From NCBI RefSeq assembly GCF_902459645.1, contig NZ_CABPSK010000001.1, positions 1,178,001-1,242,000 on the forward strand: a stretch of 64,000 nucleotides of DNA, written 5' to 3'. Origin of the DNA: Pandoraea pneumonica (GTDB lineage Bacteria > Pseudomonadota > Gammaproteobacteria > Burkholderiales > Burkholderiaceae). This document shows, piece after piece, positions 17,228 to 27,564 of the stretch. The notes under the pieces are model-generated. The model ran no database searches. It saw only the letters and a program-made list of their open reading frames with translations, and was not told the DNA's origin. The position numbers and the translations under genes are program-made. Numbering within the stretch: position 1 is the stretch's first letter; each line of letters opens with the position of its first letter.

Positions 17228-18157
17228 TTAAGACCCAGCAAAAAACGGTTTGCCCAGCGAGGCCGGTGCGTTCAGGCGAATGGTCTGGCGATTGCGCGAA
17301 ATGATCACCAGCACGACGATGGTCGCCACATACGGCAGGCTCGCGAGCGCTTGCGACGGGATACGAATGCCCATCGCCTGCGCCTGAAATTGCAGTGCCA
17401 TCACCACGCCGAAGAGCAGCGCGCCCAGCACCGTGCGCCCCGGACGCCACGTGGCGAACACCACCAACGCCAGCGCGATCCAGCCACGCCCAGCGGTCAA
17501 ATTCTCTTGCCACAGGCGCAGATACCCCACGGAGTAATACGCGCCCGCCAGCCCCGACATCGCACCGCCAAAGAGCGTGGCCAGATAACGAATACGCACC
17601 ACCGGGTAGCCGATAGAATGCGCCACCGACGGCGCTTCACCGACCGAGCGCAGCACCAGCCCGGCACGCGTGCGATACAAGAACCACGCGATGGCCACCA
17701 GCAACACCGCAGCCAAATAGCCCAACGGATTGAGCGAGAAGATCGAAGGCCCGAGCACCGGGATCGACGACAGGCCGGGAATCGGCAGATCGCGCAGCAT
17801 CGGGATCGTGGCGTCCGTGTACGGGCGGCCCACATACGCCGACAGCCCCACGCCGAAGATCGTCAGCGCGAGCCCGGTAGCGACCTGATTCGCCATCAAC
17901 GTCAGCGTGAGCCATGCGAACACCGCCGACATCGCCACGCCCGCAGCGATCCCGGCGAGCACGCCGAGCCACAGGCTGCCGGTGACCACCGTCACGGCGA
18001 AGGCGCCGATAGCGCCCATGAGCATCATCCCTTCCACGCCGAGATTGAGCACGCCCGATTTTTCGGTCACGAGTTCGCCCAAGGCGGCGAGCATCAGCGG
18101 AATGGCCGCGATGACGGCACTCGCAGCGAGCGGCGTGAGCAAATTGATCCAGTCCAT
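17228..18157 (-). CDS. ABC transporter permease (nucleoside/BMP type), second subunit
   Basis: A 309-residue inner-membrane permease with about eight to ten hydrophobic segments and the conserved GVLNLGVEGMMLMGA motif near residue 41, typical of the BPD_transp_2 family. GAGGAGC precedes ATG 18157, which is preferred over an upstream start at 18190. It begins ten bases after the first permease gene and probably forms a heterodimeric channel with it. Confidence 0.9.
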   Translation of the reverse strand: MDWINLLTPLAASAVIAAIPLMLAALGELVTEKSGVLNLGVEGMMLMGAIGAFAVTVVTGSLWLGVLAGIAAGVAMSAVFAWLTLTLMANQVATGLALTIFGVGLSAYVGRPYTDATIPMLRDLPIPGLSSIPVLGPSIFSLNPLGYLAAVLLVAIAWFLYRTRAGLVLRSVGEAPSVAHSIGYPVVRIRYLATLFGGAMSGLAGAYYSVGYLRLWQENLTAGRGWIALALVVFATWRPGRTVLGALLFGVVMALQFQAQAMGIRIPSQALASLPYVATIVVLVIISRNRQTIRLNAPASLGKPFFAGS

Positions 18158-18167
18158 GCCGCGCTCC

Positions 18168-19274
18168 TCAAACGCTCTGCGCGTGCGCACGGGCGCGACG
18201 ACGCAGTCGGTAATTCACAAACACGTCGCACCCCAGCAGGCTGAACAGCAGCAGCCCCTGAAACACGCCGCTGATGGCCTTGGGCAGTTGCAGCGAGGTC
18301 TGCACCGCCTCCCCGCCCAGATACAGCAACGCCATGAGCAGGCTCGCGAGCACGATGCCCACCGGATGCAGCCGCCCGACGAACGCCACGATAATCGCCG
18401 TGAAGCCGTAGCCCGGCGCCCACGTGGCCTGCAACTGACCGACCGGCCCTGCCACTTCGCCCGTGCCTGCCAGCCCGGCAGCGGCCCCGCCGATCAACAG
18501 CGCGAGCCAGACGGCGCGCGGTTCCGAATAGCCTGCGTAGCGCGCAGCGAGCGGCGCAAGGCCGCCCACTTCCATGCGATAGCCCGCGAAGCTCTTCCGC
18601 ATGAAGAACCATGCGGCAGGCACGGCCACCACGGCCATGAATACCGAGGCGTTCAGACGCGTGCCGCGCCACGGTGCCCAGTGCCAATCGCCGAAGAAGC
18701 GCGGGAACAGCGCATCACGGCTGAAATTGATCGACTGCGGGAAATTCATGCCGTGCGGGTCTTGCCAAGGCCCGCTCACCAGATAGATCAGCAACTGCGT
18801 CGCCACGTACGTGAGCATCAGGCTCACGAGAATCTCATTGGCGTTGAACTTCACGCGCAGCAGGGCCGGAATGGCCGCCCACAGCATGCCGCCCACCGCG
18901 CCCGCGACCATCATCAGCGGCAGCAGCCACGGGCCGCCATGCCCATCGAAATGAATGGCGACGCCTGACGCGAAGATCCCGCCCAGCAGCAACTGCCCTT
19001 CTGCGCCGATGTTCCACACATTCGCGCGGTATCCGATGGCCAGCCCCAGCGCGATGAGGCAAAGCGGCGACGCCTTGAGCAGCAACTCCGACCAGCCGTT
19101 CAGGCTACTGATCGGCGCGAGGAAGAACGCGGCCATGGCCTGCGCCGGGTTCTTGCCGAGGAAACTGAAAATCAGCACGCCGCCCGCCAACGTGATGAGC
19201 GTGGCCACCAGCGGCATGGCGAGTCGCATGGTGCGAGAGGGACTTGGCCGTGGCTCAAGCGTGAAATCGAGCAT
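18168..19274 (-). CDS. ABC transporter permease (nucleoside/BMP type), first subunit
   Basis: A 368-residue inner-membrane permease of the BPD_transp_2 family with a first membrane segment at about residues 20-40. The characteristic YRANVWNIGAEGQLLLGG lies near residue 83. It is followed closely by the second permease gene and preceded by the ATPase gene, giving the usual ATPase-permease-permease-binding protein order of purine nucleoside importers. Confidence 0.9.
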   Translation of the reverse strand: MLDFTLEPRPSPSRTMRLAMPLVATLITLAGGVLIFSFLGKNPAQAMAAFFLAPISSLNGWSELLLKASPLCLIALGLAIGYRANVWNIGAEGQLLLGGIFASGVAIHFDGHGGPWLLPLMMVAGAVGGMLWAAIPALLRVKFNANEILVSLMLTYVATQLLIYLVSGPWQDPHGMNFPQSINFSRDALFPRFFGDWHWAPWRGTRLNASVFMAVVAVPAAWFFMRKSFAGYRMEVGGLAPLAARYAGYSEPRAVWLALLIGGAAAGLAGTGEVAGPVGQLQATWAPGYGFTAIIVAFVGRLHPVGIVLASLLMALLYLGGEAVQTSLQLPKAISGVFQGLLLFSLLGCDVFVNYRLRRRARAHAQSV

Positions 19275-19362
19275 GATGTCTGGTCTTGATGAAAACGTTG
19301 TCGTGTCCGCGCGGGCGCGGGCTACCCACGAACTACCCGCGGGCTACCGTTAATGCAGGAGG

Positions 19363-20913
<1,551 letters not shown>

Positions 20914-21061
20914 GGGCGGAATTCTCGGTCCTGGGCTTGGGCGGTCCGAAAATACCCAATTCGCGGCGAAATGTCGAGCGCGTGTCAATAACATGGCAGT
21001 TTCCCGAAGCGAACCAGCTATTGTGGTGGTAGGGGCTTTCCGCTATAGAGTCGGCCGGCGC

Positions 21062-21074
21062 TTATGCCTCATAA
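21062..21074. promoter_or_regulatory. T-N11-A palindrome, candidate LysR site
   Basis: TTATG-CCT-CATAA is a perfect inverted repeat with the T-N11-A form of LysR-family operators. It lies between the divergent transporter operon and LysR gene, 53 bp before the LysR start. Confidence 0.5.
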
Positions 21075-21097
21075 TGTTTTACTTATGCAATCCCGGG

Positions 21098-21112
21098 TCC
21101 GACATATTCGGA
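21098..21112. promoter_or_regulatory. Inverted repeat just upstream of the LysR start
   Basis: TCCGA-CATAT-TCGGA is a perfect 5-bp-arm palindrome ending 14 bp before ATG 21127. It could be a second regulator site used for self-repression. Confidence 0.4.
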
Positions 21113-21126
21113 TCGTTATATTAGTC

Positions 21127-22065
21127 ATGAGCCAAAATCGCGAACCGATCGATACTTATTTGCTGCGCGTCTTGCACACCTTGCTGATCGAGCGCAGCGT
21201 CACGCGAGCGGCCGTCAAGCTGAACCAGTCGCAGCCCGCGATCAGCGCCGCCCTGCGCCGCCTGCGCGATATCACCGGCGACCCGCTGCTCGTGCGCGGC
21301 AAGTCGGGCATGGTGCCTACCGAATACGGTCAGTCGCTGCTTGAACCGACCCAAAACGCCCTGCGTGAAATCGAGCGCATCACCGTTCAGCAGTCGAACT
21401 TCGATCCCGCCACCACCGTTCGCACGTTCCGCATCGGCTCGCCCGACTATCTGAACACCCTCTTCGTGCCGACCGTCGTCGAGCGTTTTCGCCAGCAGGC
21501 GCCAAACGCCCAGCTTGAACTTCACTCGCTCGGCCCGGCGTTCGACTACGAGCACGCGCTCGAAGACGGCAAGGTCGATATCGTCATCGGTAACTGGCCC
21601 GAGCCGCCCGAGCAGCTTCACCTCTCGAATCTGTTCGTCGATCAGATCGTCTGTCTGGTGCGCAACACGCACCCGTATGCCAAGCGCGGTCTCACGCTCG
21701 ATCAGTACCTCGCCAGCCCGCACCTTGCGCCCACGCCCTACTCGGTCGCGCAGCGCGGCGCCATTGACATGCATCTGGCCCGCGAGCGCCTCAAGCGCAA
21801 TGTGGTCGTCACGATTCCGTACTTCAATCTCGCGCCGTACGTGCTACTCAAGTCGGATCTGATCTTCACGACCACCCGCCTTTTTGCCGATCACTACGCC
21901 GAGTTCCTGCCGCTGACCGTGGTCGAAGCGCCCATCGACTTCCCGCCGATGCAGTACTACCAGCTGTGGCACGAACGCACGCACTACTCGGACGAAGTGC
22001 GCTGGCTGCGCAGCGTCATCTCGGATGCCACGCGGACGCTGCTCGAGACGCGTAGCCTGCCCTAA
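21127..22065 (+). CDS. LysR-family transcriptional regulator of the purine locus
   Basis: A 312-residue LysR-type regulator. The winged helix-turn-helix covers residues 8-66 (LIERSVTRAAVKLNQSQPAI, then LRRLRDITGDPLLVRGKSGM). The effector domain runs from about 92 to 300, including RTFRIGSPDYLNTLFVP and DIVIGNWPEPP. ATG 21127 is chosen because homology begins with MSQNREPIDTYLLRVLHTLL; an earlier in-frame ATG at 21064 would run through the operator region. It is divergent from the BMP-type transporter and next to the 8-oxoguanine deaminase gene, so a purine-responsive role is likely but inferred. Confidence 0.88.
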   Translation: MSQNREPIDTYLLRVLHTLLIERSVTRAAVKLNQSQPAISAALRRLRDITGDPLLVRGKSGMVPTEYGQSLLEPTQNALREIERITVQQSNFDPATTVRTFRIGSPDYLNTLFVPTVVERFRQQAPNAQLELHSLGPAFDYEHALEDGKVDIVIGNWPEPPEQLHLSNLFVDQIVCLVRNTHPYAKRGLTLDQYLASPHLAPTPYSVAQRGAIDMHLARERLKRNVVVTIPYFNLAPYVLLKSDLIFTTTRLFADHYAEFLPLTVVEAPIDFPPMQYYQLWHERTHYSDEVRWLRSVISDATRTLLETRSLP

Positions 22066-22084
22066 ATCTGTCCCTAAATCTGTC
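22061..22084 (+). repeat. 12-bp tandem duplication across the LysR stop codon
   Basis: CCTAAATCTGTC occurs twice head to tail. The first copy contains the TAA stop of the LysR gene, so a second in-phase stop (22075-22077) is also created. Confidence 0.9.
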
Positions 22085-22140
22085 CGTCAGTTTGCCGGTG
22101 TAGCGGCTGGCGAAGTTGCCAGCAACGCTGCCGTTTTTAC

Positions 22141-22168
22141 CGGCGGAGCGGCCCCCACCGCTCCGCCG
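22141..22168. repeat. Strong 11-bp hairpin between convergent lysR and deaminase genes
   Basis: CGGCGGAGCGG (22141-22151) and CCGCTCCGCCG (22158-22168) pair perfectly around a six-base loop. No T-tract follows on either strand, so it is not a standard intrinsic terminator, though its place between convergent genes suggests a 3'-end role. Confidence 0.7.
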
Positions 22169-22276
22169 AACCGCAAGGCGGCGTCCCCCATGCACGAGAA
22201 CACCGCTTAAGACTTCCCGACATTTATTGCCACGCTCGGCGACACACCATGAATATGTGGCCGGTGTGGCAACGCG

Positions 22277-23635
22277 TTATCGGGAAGCCTCGGCCAGTTG
22301 CCGCGCCAGCGCGTTGTGACGCGTGACGAGTGACGGCAGGTCGAGCGTCGTCAGACGCCCGTCGCGCACCACCACTCGTCCGTTCACCACGCTGTACGCA
22401 GCTTGTCCGGGATTACAAAACACTAGCGCCGCCACCGGGTCGTGCAGGCCACCGGCCATGCCGATGCCACGGGTATCGAACGCTACGAAGTCGGCCGCCA
22501 TGCCCGGGGCCAGCACGCCGATGTCGTCGCGGCCCAGCACACGCGCGCCGCCGATCGTCGCAATCTCCAGCGCTTCGCGCGCCGTCATTGCATTCGGACC
22601 GAACCCCACACGCTGCAACAGCAACGCCTGACGCACTTCGTTGATCATGTTGGCGGCGTCGTTCGAGGCCGAACCGTCCACGCCCAGCGACACCGGCACG
22701 CCCGCGTCGCGCATGCGGCGAATCGGCGCAATACCTGAAGCCAGTCGCATGTTCGAACACGGGCAATGCGCCACGCCGGTGCCCGTCTTGGCAAAGAGCG
22801 CAATACCGGCATCGTCGAGCTGCACGCAGTGGGCATGCCAGACGTCGTGCCCGACCCAGCCCAGATCCTGCGCGTACTCGGCCGGCGTCATGCCGAACTT
22901 CTCGCGGCTGTAGGCGATGTCGTTGACGTTTTCCGCCAAGTGGGTGTGCAGCGACACGCCATAGTGACGCGCCATCGTCGCCGACTCGCGCATCAGATCG
23001 CGGCTCACCGAGAACGGCGAGCACGGCGCCACCACCACGCGCAGCATCGAATAGCGGCCCGCGTCGTTGTAGCTCTCGATCAGGCGCTGAGTGTCTTTCA
23101 GAATGTCGGCCTCGCGCTCGACCACGCGATCGGGCGGCAAGCCGCCCTGGCTCTGGCCCACGCTCATGCTGCCGCGGCTTGCGTGAAAGCGCATGCCGAT
23201 CTCACCCGCCGCCTCGATGCTGTCGTCGAGCTTGCAACCGTTCGGATAAATGTAGAGGTGATCGCTCGACGTGGTGCAGCCCGAGAGCAGCAACTCGGCC
23301 ATGGCCGTTTGCGTCGAGACACGGATCATCTCGGGCGTGAGGTTGGCCCACACCGGATACAAATTCGTCAGCCAGTTGAACAGTTCGCCGTCCTGCGCCG
23401 CCGGAATGGCGCGCGTGAGGCTTTGGTACATATGGTGGTGCGTGTTGACCAGACCGGGAATCACGACGTGCCCGGTCATGTCCAGCACTTCGTCGGCGGT
23501 GGCGGGCAGCGAGTCGCTGCTGCCCACGGCCACGATCCGGTTGTCTTCGACGTAGATCCCGCCGCGAGCGATCTCGCGGCGACCGGCATCCATCGTGACG
23601 ACGACTTCGGCGTTTTTGACGAGCAGCGTTTTCAT
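22277..23635 (-). CDS. 8-oxoguanine deaminase (amidohydrolase)
   Basis: A 452-residue metal-dependent amidohydrolase of the ATZ/TRZ-like group. The metal motif VNTHHHMYQSLTRAIP is near residue 63, LHTHLAENVND near 233, WHAHCVQLDD near 270 and LGVDGSASND near 318. The stretch GQSQGGLPPD near 160 matches the branch known to deaminate 8-oxoguanine to uric acid; I base the substrate on that remembered signature and on context. Its product, urate, is the substrate of the nearby puuD. The start overlaps the stop of the NCS2 permease by one base (TGATG), which implies translational coupling. Confidence 0.85.
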   Translation of the reverse strand: MKTLLVKNAEVVVTMDAGRREIARGGIYVEDNRIVAVGSSDSLPATADEVLDMTGHVVIPGLVNTHHHMYQSLTRAIPAAQDGELFNWLTNLYPVWANLTPEMIRVSTQTAMAELLLSGCTTSSDHLYIYPNGCKLDDSIEAAGEIGMRFHASRGSMSVGQSQGGLPPDRVVEREADILKDTQRLIESYNDAGRYSMLRVVVAPCSPFSVSRDLMRESATMARHYGVSLHTHLAENVNDIAYSREKFGMTPAEYAQDLGWVGHDVWHAHCVQLDDAGIALFAKTGTGVAHCPCSNMRLASGIAPIRRMRDAGVPVSLGVDGSASNDAANMINEVRQALLLQRVGFGPNAMTAREALEIATIGGARVLGRDDIGVLAPGMAADFVAFDTRGIGMAGGLHDPVAALVFCNPGQAAYSVVNGRVVVRDGRLTTLDLPSLVTRHNALARQLAEASR

Positions 23636-25002
23636 CAGTGAGCCTCCAGCCCCATGCTGTTACCGCTCTTCTCGCCGTGGCCGTTCGCAGCCGGCGCCTT
23701 GAAGCCGTTGAAATAAGCGTTCAGGATCACCGCCGAGAGCGTGGCCAGCAAGATGCCGCTATGGAGCAACGGGGCGAGCTGTTCCGGCATCTTCGCGAAG
23801 AACTTGTTCGAGGCGACCGGAATCATTGCCATACCGATGCTGATGGCCACGATGTACAGGTTGTAGCGATTGTTGTTGTAGTCGACCTTGGTCAAGATCT
23901 TGATACCGGTCGCGAGCACCATGCCGAACATCACCACACCGGCACCGCCCAACACGAATTGCGGAATCGACGCGACCACCACCGACATCTTCGGAATCAG
24001 GCCGAACACCAGCAGAATCACACCGGCAGCGGCGCACACCCAGCGGCTCTTCACGCCGGTCACGCCCACCAGACCGATGTTCTGCGAGAACGACGTATGC
24101 GGGAACGTGTTGAACAAGCCGCCAATCACCGTGGCCACACCGTCCACACGCAGGCCAGCGACCAGCGCCTTCTCATCGACCGGCTTGCCGACGATTTCAC
24201 CCAGCGCGAGGAACATGCCCGTCGATTCGATGAACGTAATCAGAATCACGATCGTCAGCGTGGCAATGGCCCACGGATCGAACACCGGCATACCGAAGTG
24301 GAACGGCAGCACCACGTCGAACCACTTCACCTGATCGAGACCGTCGAAGCTCACCTTGTGCAGCATCAGCGCAATGCCAAAGCCGAACAGAATGCCCAGC
24401 AGCACGGCGATATTCGAGAAGAAGCCCTTCACGAAACGCGTGATCAACAAGATGAAGATGAGCACCGCGAACGACACGCCGAGATACACCGGGTCGCCGT
24501 AATCGGGGTTGCCCACACCGCCAGCGGCCCAGTTGATGCCCACGCCGATGATCGTCAGGCCGATGGACGTAATCACAATGCCCGTGACGATCGGCGGGAA
24601 GAACCGCAACAGCTTGCCCACCAGTGGCGCAATGAGCGTGCCGATGATGCCCGAGGCGATCGTCGCGCCGAAGATGCCGGGTAAGCCCAGCGCCGGGTTG
24701 GTGCCGATGGCGAGCATCGGGCCCACGGCAGCGAACGTCACGGCCATGATCACCGGCATACGGATACCAAAGCGGCCAATACCCACGCTTTGAATCAGCG
24801 TGGCGATACCACAGCACATCAAGTCAGCAGAAATCAGGAAAGCCACCTGATCTTTGGGCAGGCCAAGCGCGCCCCCAATGATCAGCGGTACAGCGACCGC
24901 ACCCGCATACATCACCAACACGTGTTGCAGGCCCAGCATGAACAATTTTGCGATCGGCAGTCTCTCGTCGACTGGATCGACGGTTTTCGTTGTCACACTC
25001 AT
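23635..25002 (-). CDS. NCS2 family purine (urate/xanthine) permease
   Basis: A 455-residue inner-membrane nucleobase:cation symporter with about 14 hydrophobic segments. The family signature QNIGLVGVTGVKSR lies near residue 315, and GLQHVLVMYAGAVAVPLIIG near 27. ESTGMFLALGEIVG near 278 holds the conserved glutamate of the substrate site. NCS2 members carry xanthine, urate or uracil; the adjoining deaminase and urate oxidation genes favour urate, xanthine or 8-oxopurines. GGAG precedes ATG 25002. It is co-transcribed with and upstream of the deaminase. Confidence 0.9.
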   Translation of the reverse strand: MSVTTKTVDPVDERLPIAKLFMLGLQHVLVMYAGAVAVPLIIGGALGLPKDQVAFLISADLMCCGIATLIQSVGIGRFGIRMPVIMAVTFAAVGPMLAIGTNPALGLPGIFGATIASGIIGTLIAPLVGKLLRFFPPIVTGIVITSIGLTIIGVGINWAAGGVGNPDYGDPVYLGVSFAVLIFILLITRFVKGFFSNIAVLLGILFGFGIALMLHKVSFDGLDQVKWFDVVLPFHFGMPVFDPWAIATLTIVILITFIESTGMFLALGEIVGKPVDEKALVAGLRVDGVATVIGGLFNTFPHTSFSQNIGLVGVTGVKSRWVCAAAGVILLVFGLIPKMSVVVASIPQFVLGGAGVVMFGMVLATGIKILTKVDYNNNRYNLYIVAISIGMAMIPVASNKFFAKMPEQLAPLLHSGILLATLSAVILNAYFNGFKAPAANGHGEKSGNSMGLEAH

Positions 25003-25437
25003 TGCGTCTCCATCCCAGGGGGGCTGTTTGATTGATTTTTTGGGGTGGCTCAATGTTGCAGGTCGACGCCTTTTGCGGCAAGACCACCGGGGGCTATAGT
25101 GTTTTTTTCATAGAACATATGCATGAATGCTTATCTTGAGTTTCGGGTTTTCCCCAAGAATGCACGCTGCCATTGGGCTTTCCGGGCGGATCACCGCCCG
25201 CCGTGTCCACGCATCATGCGGATACTGTTATGCCCCGGATAACCGAAACCCATAGTGGTCCAAAAATTCCTCGATCCGGTGCATGCTGAGCGTGCTTGCC
25301 ATCTTCAGGCAGTCACTTGATGCGCGTCATCTTTTTGTCAGGCGTGACATGGTATGTGCGCGTTTTTATCTTTGGTATTGCGCGCGTTGCCGGGCCGCCA
25401 TCTCCCTACAATGCAGCCATCCATCACAGGAGACACC
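25003..25437. other. Divergent control region between the NCS2 permease and uraH
   Basis: These 435 bases hold no gene. An interrupted repeat TTCAT ... ATGAA (25107-25127) with the inner palindrome CATA-GAACA-TATG could be a regulator site. A perfect 7-bp hairpin (25183-25189 with 25194-25200, ATCA loop) has no T-tract. TACAAT at 25407-25412 is a possible -10 for uraH, but TTGCCG at 25387 is only 14 bp away. I recognise no riboswitch. Confidence 0.5.
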
Positions 25438-25788
25438 ATGGGACGACTGACCACCCACGTACTTGATACATCGCACGGCAAGCCTGGCGCGGGCATCCGT
25501 GTCGAGCTGTGGCGCGTAGACGGCGAACGCCGCTCGCTGCGCGACGTGCAGACCAATAACGACGGCCGCTGCGATAAGCCGCTGCTCGAAGGCGAAGAGT
25601 TTGTCGCCGGCGAGTACGAGCTGGTTTTCCACGCAGGCGACTACTTCGCGGCACAGGGCGTCGACGTGCCTGCCCCGCGTTTCGTCGATCGCGTTGTCTT
25701 GCGCTTCGGCATTGCCGAACCTTCGCAGCACTACCACGTGCCCCTTCTGGTGTCGCCGTGGAGCTTTTCCACGTATCGCGGTAGCTAA
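25438..25788 (+). CDS. uraH: 5-hydroxyisourate hydrolase
   Basis: A 116-residue transthyretin-like protein that opens 5-hydroxyisourate to OHCU, the second step of urate breakdown. It starts GRLTTHVLDTSHGKPGAGI, carries the conserved His near the N-terminus and Arg in VELWR, and ends exactly in the diagnostic tetrapeptide YRGS (residues 113-116). The length is that of the family. ATG 25438 is preceded by AGGAGA. The urate oxidase gene follows 42 bp downstream. Confidence 0.96.
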   Translation: MGRLTTHVLDTSHGKPGAGIRVELWRVDGERRSLRDVQTNNDGRCDKPLLEGEEFVAGEYELVFHAGDYFAAQGVDVPAPRFVDRVVLRFGIAEPSQHYHVPLLVSPWSFSTYRGS

Positions 25789-25830
25789 TAACCGCGGGCG
25801 TGAATGTCAGGCAGTTGAGGAGAACATAAG

Positions 25831-27036
25831 ATGGAAGCGTTTATTACCGACTGGGTCAATTTGCTGTTGCGCTGGCTGCACGTGGTGGCCGCGATTGCGT
25901 GGATTGGCGAGTCGTTCTATTTCGTGATGTTGGATAACGGTCTGAAGCCGCCCAAGGCTGCCGAAGACAAGCAAAAAGGCGTATTCGGTGAGATGTGGTC
26001 GGTACACGGCGGTGGTTTCTACCACGCCCAGAAGTACCTGAACTCGCCGCCGCAGATGCCTTCCGACCTGCACTGGTCGAAGTGGAAGTCGTACACCACG
26101 TGGCTCTCGGGCTTTGCCCTGTTCTGCGTGCTGTATCTGCTGCAACCGCAGACGTATCTGATCGACAAGAACGTGATGGACCTGCAACCGGGTCAGGCCG
26201 TGGGCATCGCCGTGGCGTTCCTGATCGGCGGCTGGTTCGTCTATGACTTCCTGTGCCGTGCGCTGGGTAAGAACGAGCGCGTGCTGGGTATCGCCGTGGC
26301 GCTGTTCGTGGTGGCCGCGACGTTTGCCACGACGCACATCTTCGCTGGCCGTGCCGCCTTCCTGATCGTGGGCGCCATGATGGCCACGTCGATGTCGGCG
26401 AACGTGTTCTTCTGGATCATTCCGGGCCAACGCAAGAGCGTGGATGCGCTCACGAAGGGCGAAGTGCCGAACCCGATCTGGGGCAAGCTGGGCAAGCAAC
26501 GCTCGGTGCACAACACGTACTTCACGCTGCCGGTCGTGTTCATCATGATCAGCAACCACTACGCGTTCACGTACAGCAACCAGTACAACTGGGTGATCCT
26601 CACGATCATCATGGCTGCCGGTGCAATGATTCGTCAGTTCTTCGTGCTGCGTCATGCAGGCAAGAATCTGTACGCACTGCCGGTTGCCGGTGCTGCGCTG
26701 CTGGCTGGCGTTGCCGTGTTTGCCGCCCCGCGCCCCACTCCGGCCCCGGCCGCCAGTGCGCACGGTGAAGCTGCCGCGCCTGCCGTGAAGCTCTCGGAGA
26801 TTCAGCCGATCCTCACGCAACGTTGTGCCACTTGCCACTCGGCCAAGCCGACCATGATGGGCAGCGCACCCGCCGGTGTGATGCTCGATACGCCGGCCGA
26901 GATTTCGCAGAACGCCCAGCGTATTTATCAGCAAAGCGTGGCGCTCAAGTCGATGCCGCTGGGTAACGTGACCCAGATGACCGACGAAGAACGCCAGAAG
27001 ATTGCCGCGTGGTTCAATGGCGGCGCACAACAATAA
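25831..27036 (+). CDS. puuD: Membrane urate hydroxylase with cytochrome c domain
   Basis: A 401-residue inner-membrane enzyme that oxidises urate to 5-hydroxyisourate. It begins with the typical NLLLRWLHVVAAIAWIGESF and has about eight membrane segments to residue 300. An Ala/Pro linker is followed by a C-terminal cytochrome c with the haem motif CATCH (Cys332, Cys335, His336) and a likely Met ligand near residue 376. Family members pass electrons to a cytochrome oxidase instead of releasing peroxide. GAGGAG lies upstream of ATG 25831. uraH precedes it on the same strand, so the two probably form one operon ended by a strong terminator. Confidence 0.95.
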   Translation: MEAFITDWVNLLLRWLHVVAAIAWIGESFYFVMLDNGLKPPKAAEDKQKGVFGEMWSVHGGGFYHAQKYLNSPPQMPSDLHWSKWKSYTTWLSGFALFCVLYLLQPQTYLIDKNVMDLQPGQAVGIAVAFLIGGWFVYDFLCRALGKNERVLGIAVALFVVAATFATTHIFAGRAAFLIVGAMMATSMSANVFFWIIPGQRKSVDALTKGEVPNPIWGKLGKQRSVHNTYFTLPVVFIMISNHYAFTYSNQYNWVILTIIMAAGAMIRQFFVLRHAGKNLYALPVAGAALLAGVAVFAAPRPTPAPAASAHGEAAAPAVKLSEIQPILTQRCATCHSAKPTMMGSAPAGVMLDTPAEISQNAQRIYQQSVALKSMPLGNVTQMTDEERQKIAAWFNGGAQQ

Positions 27037-27070
27037 CGGCTGACACCGTCTTTCTTGCTGGACCCATGTT

Positions 27071-27094
27071 GGGGCGCTTCGGCGCCCCTTTTTT
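27071..27094 (+). terminator. Rho-independent terminator of puuD
   Basis: A perfect 7-bp GC stem (27071-27077 with 27082-27088), a TTCG loop and six T follow the puuD stop by 34 bp. Confidence 0.92.
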
Positions 27095-27158
27095 ATGGGC
27101 GCGCGTGACAGCATGCCCGCAAGCCAATGCCCACGAATTTATAAAAATCAAACACTTG

Positions 27159-27186
27159 GGAACTTTGTCACGCGAGTGCAGGTCTG
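27159..27186 (+). promoter_or_regulatory. Candidate ECF (RpoE-like) promoter
   Basis: GGAACTT at 27159-27165 and TCTG at 27183-27186 are 17 bp apart, resembling sigma-E-class -35 and -10 elements. The flanks are AT-rich upstream. What it would transcribe is unclear. Confidence 0.35.
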
Positions 27187-27564
27187 TTCTACGCGCCCGG
27201 CAGTCCGGGTGTGACGCTCAGAAGGTATCCAATACCGGGAACCTCCCCGTAACCTTCCAACGACGTCAGAACACCGGCGCGATGCCTTTCACGGCAGGCG
27301 CGTCACGCACAAACACCATGAATTTCCTTCTGTTCTCCGATTCACGGCAAGGCGTTGTCTGGGTGCATTTGCACCAGGCCATGTTCCCGCCGTCCTTCCT
27401 GCCGACCCGATAACGCCACCGCGCCAGCGTGCGTTACCTCGGGCGGAGCGGGTGCGCCATCGCTTGCGCGCTACCCGGTTTCACTCCCCATCTCGCAGTA
27501 CCTGATGTGCAAGCCACGGTGAGCCGCGTCCCGACACGACGCGGCGTATGTCATCGAGGGGATC

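Larger units (their letters stand above)
27037..27564 (+). other. Gap between puuD and the MATE gene
   Basis: These 528 bases carry the puuD terminator, an ECF-sigma-like promoter (27159-27186), a 31-codon frame at 27319 without a good ribosome-binding site, and an 8-bp hairpin (27523-27530 with 27538-27545) 20 bp before the MATE start. No protein gene is supported. Confidence 0.5.

Noticed and set aside
22025-22210. A 61-codon frame between lysR and the deaminase gene
   Set aside because: Begins within lysR and reads through the tandem repeat and hairpin; no coding signal.
25003-25437. Possible purine or xanthine riboswitch before the NCS2 permease
   Set aside because: I could not find a conserved riboswitch core; the hairpin at 25183-25200 is isolated. 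A covariance-model search would decide.
27319-27414. A 31-codon frame (MNFLLFSDSRQG...)
   Set aside because: No ribosome-binding site and no recognisable family; kept only as a possibility in the gap description.
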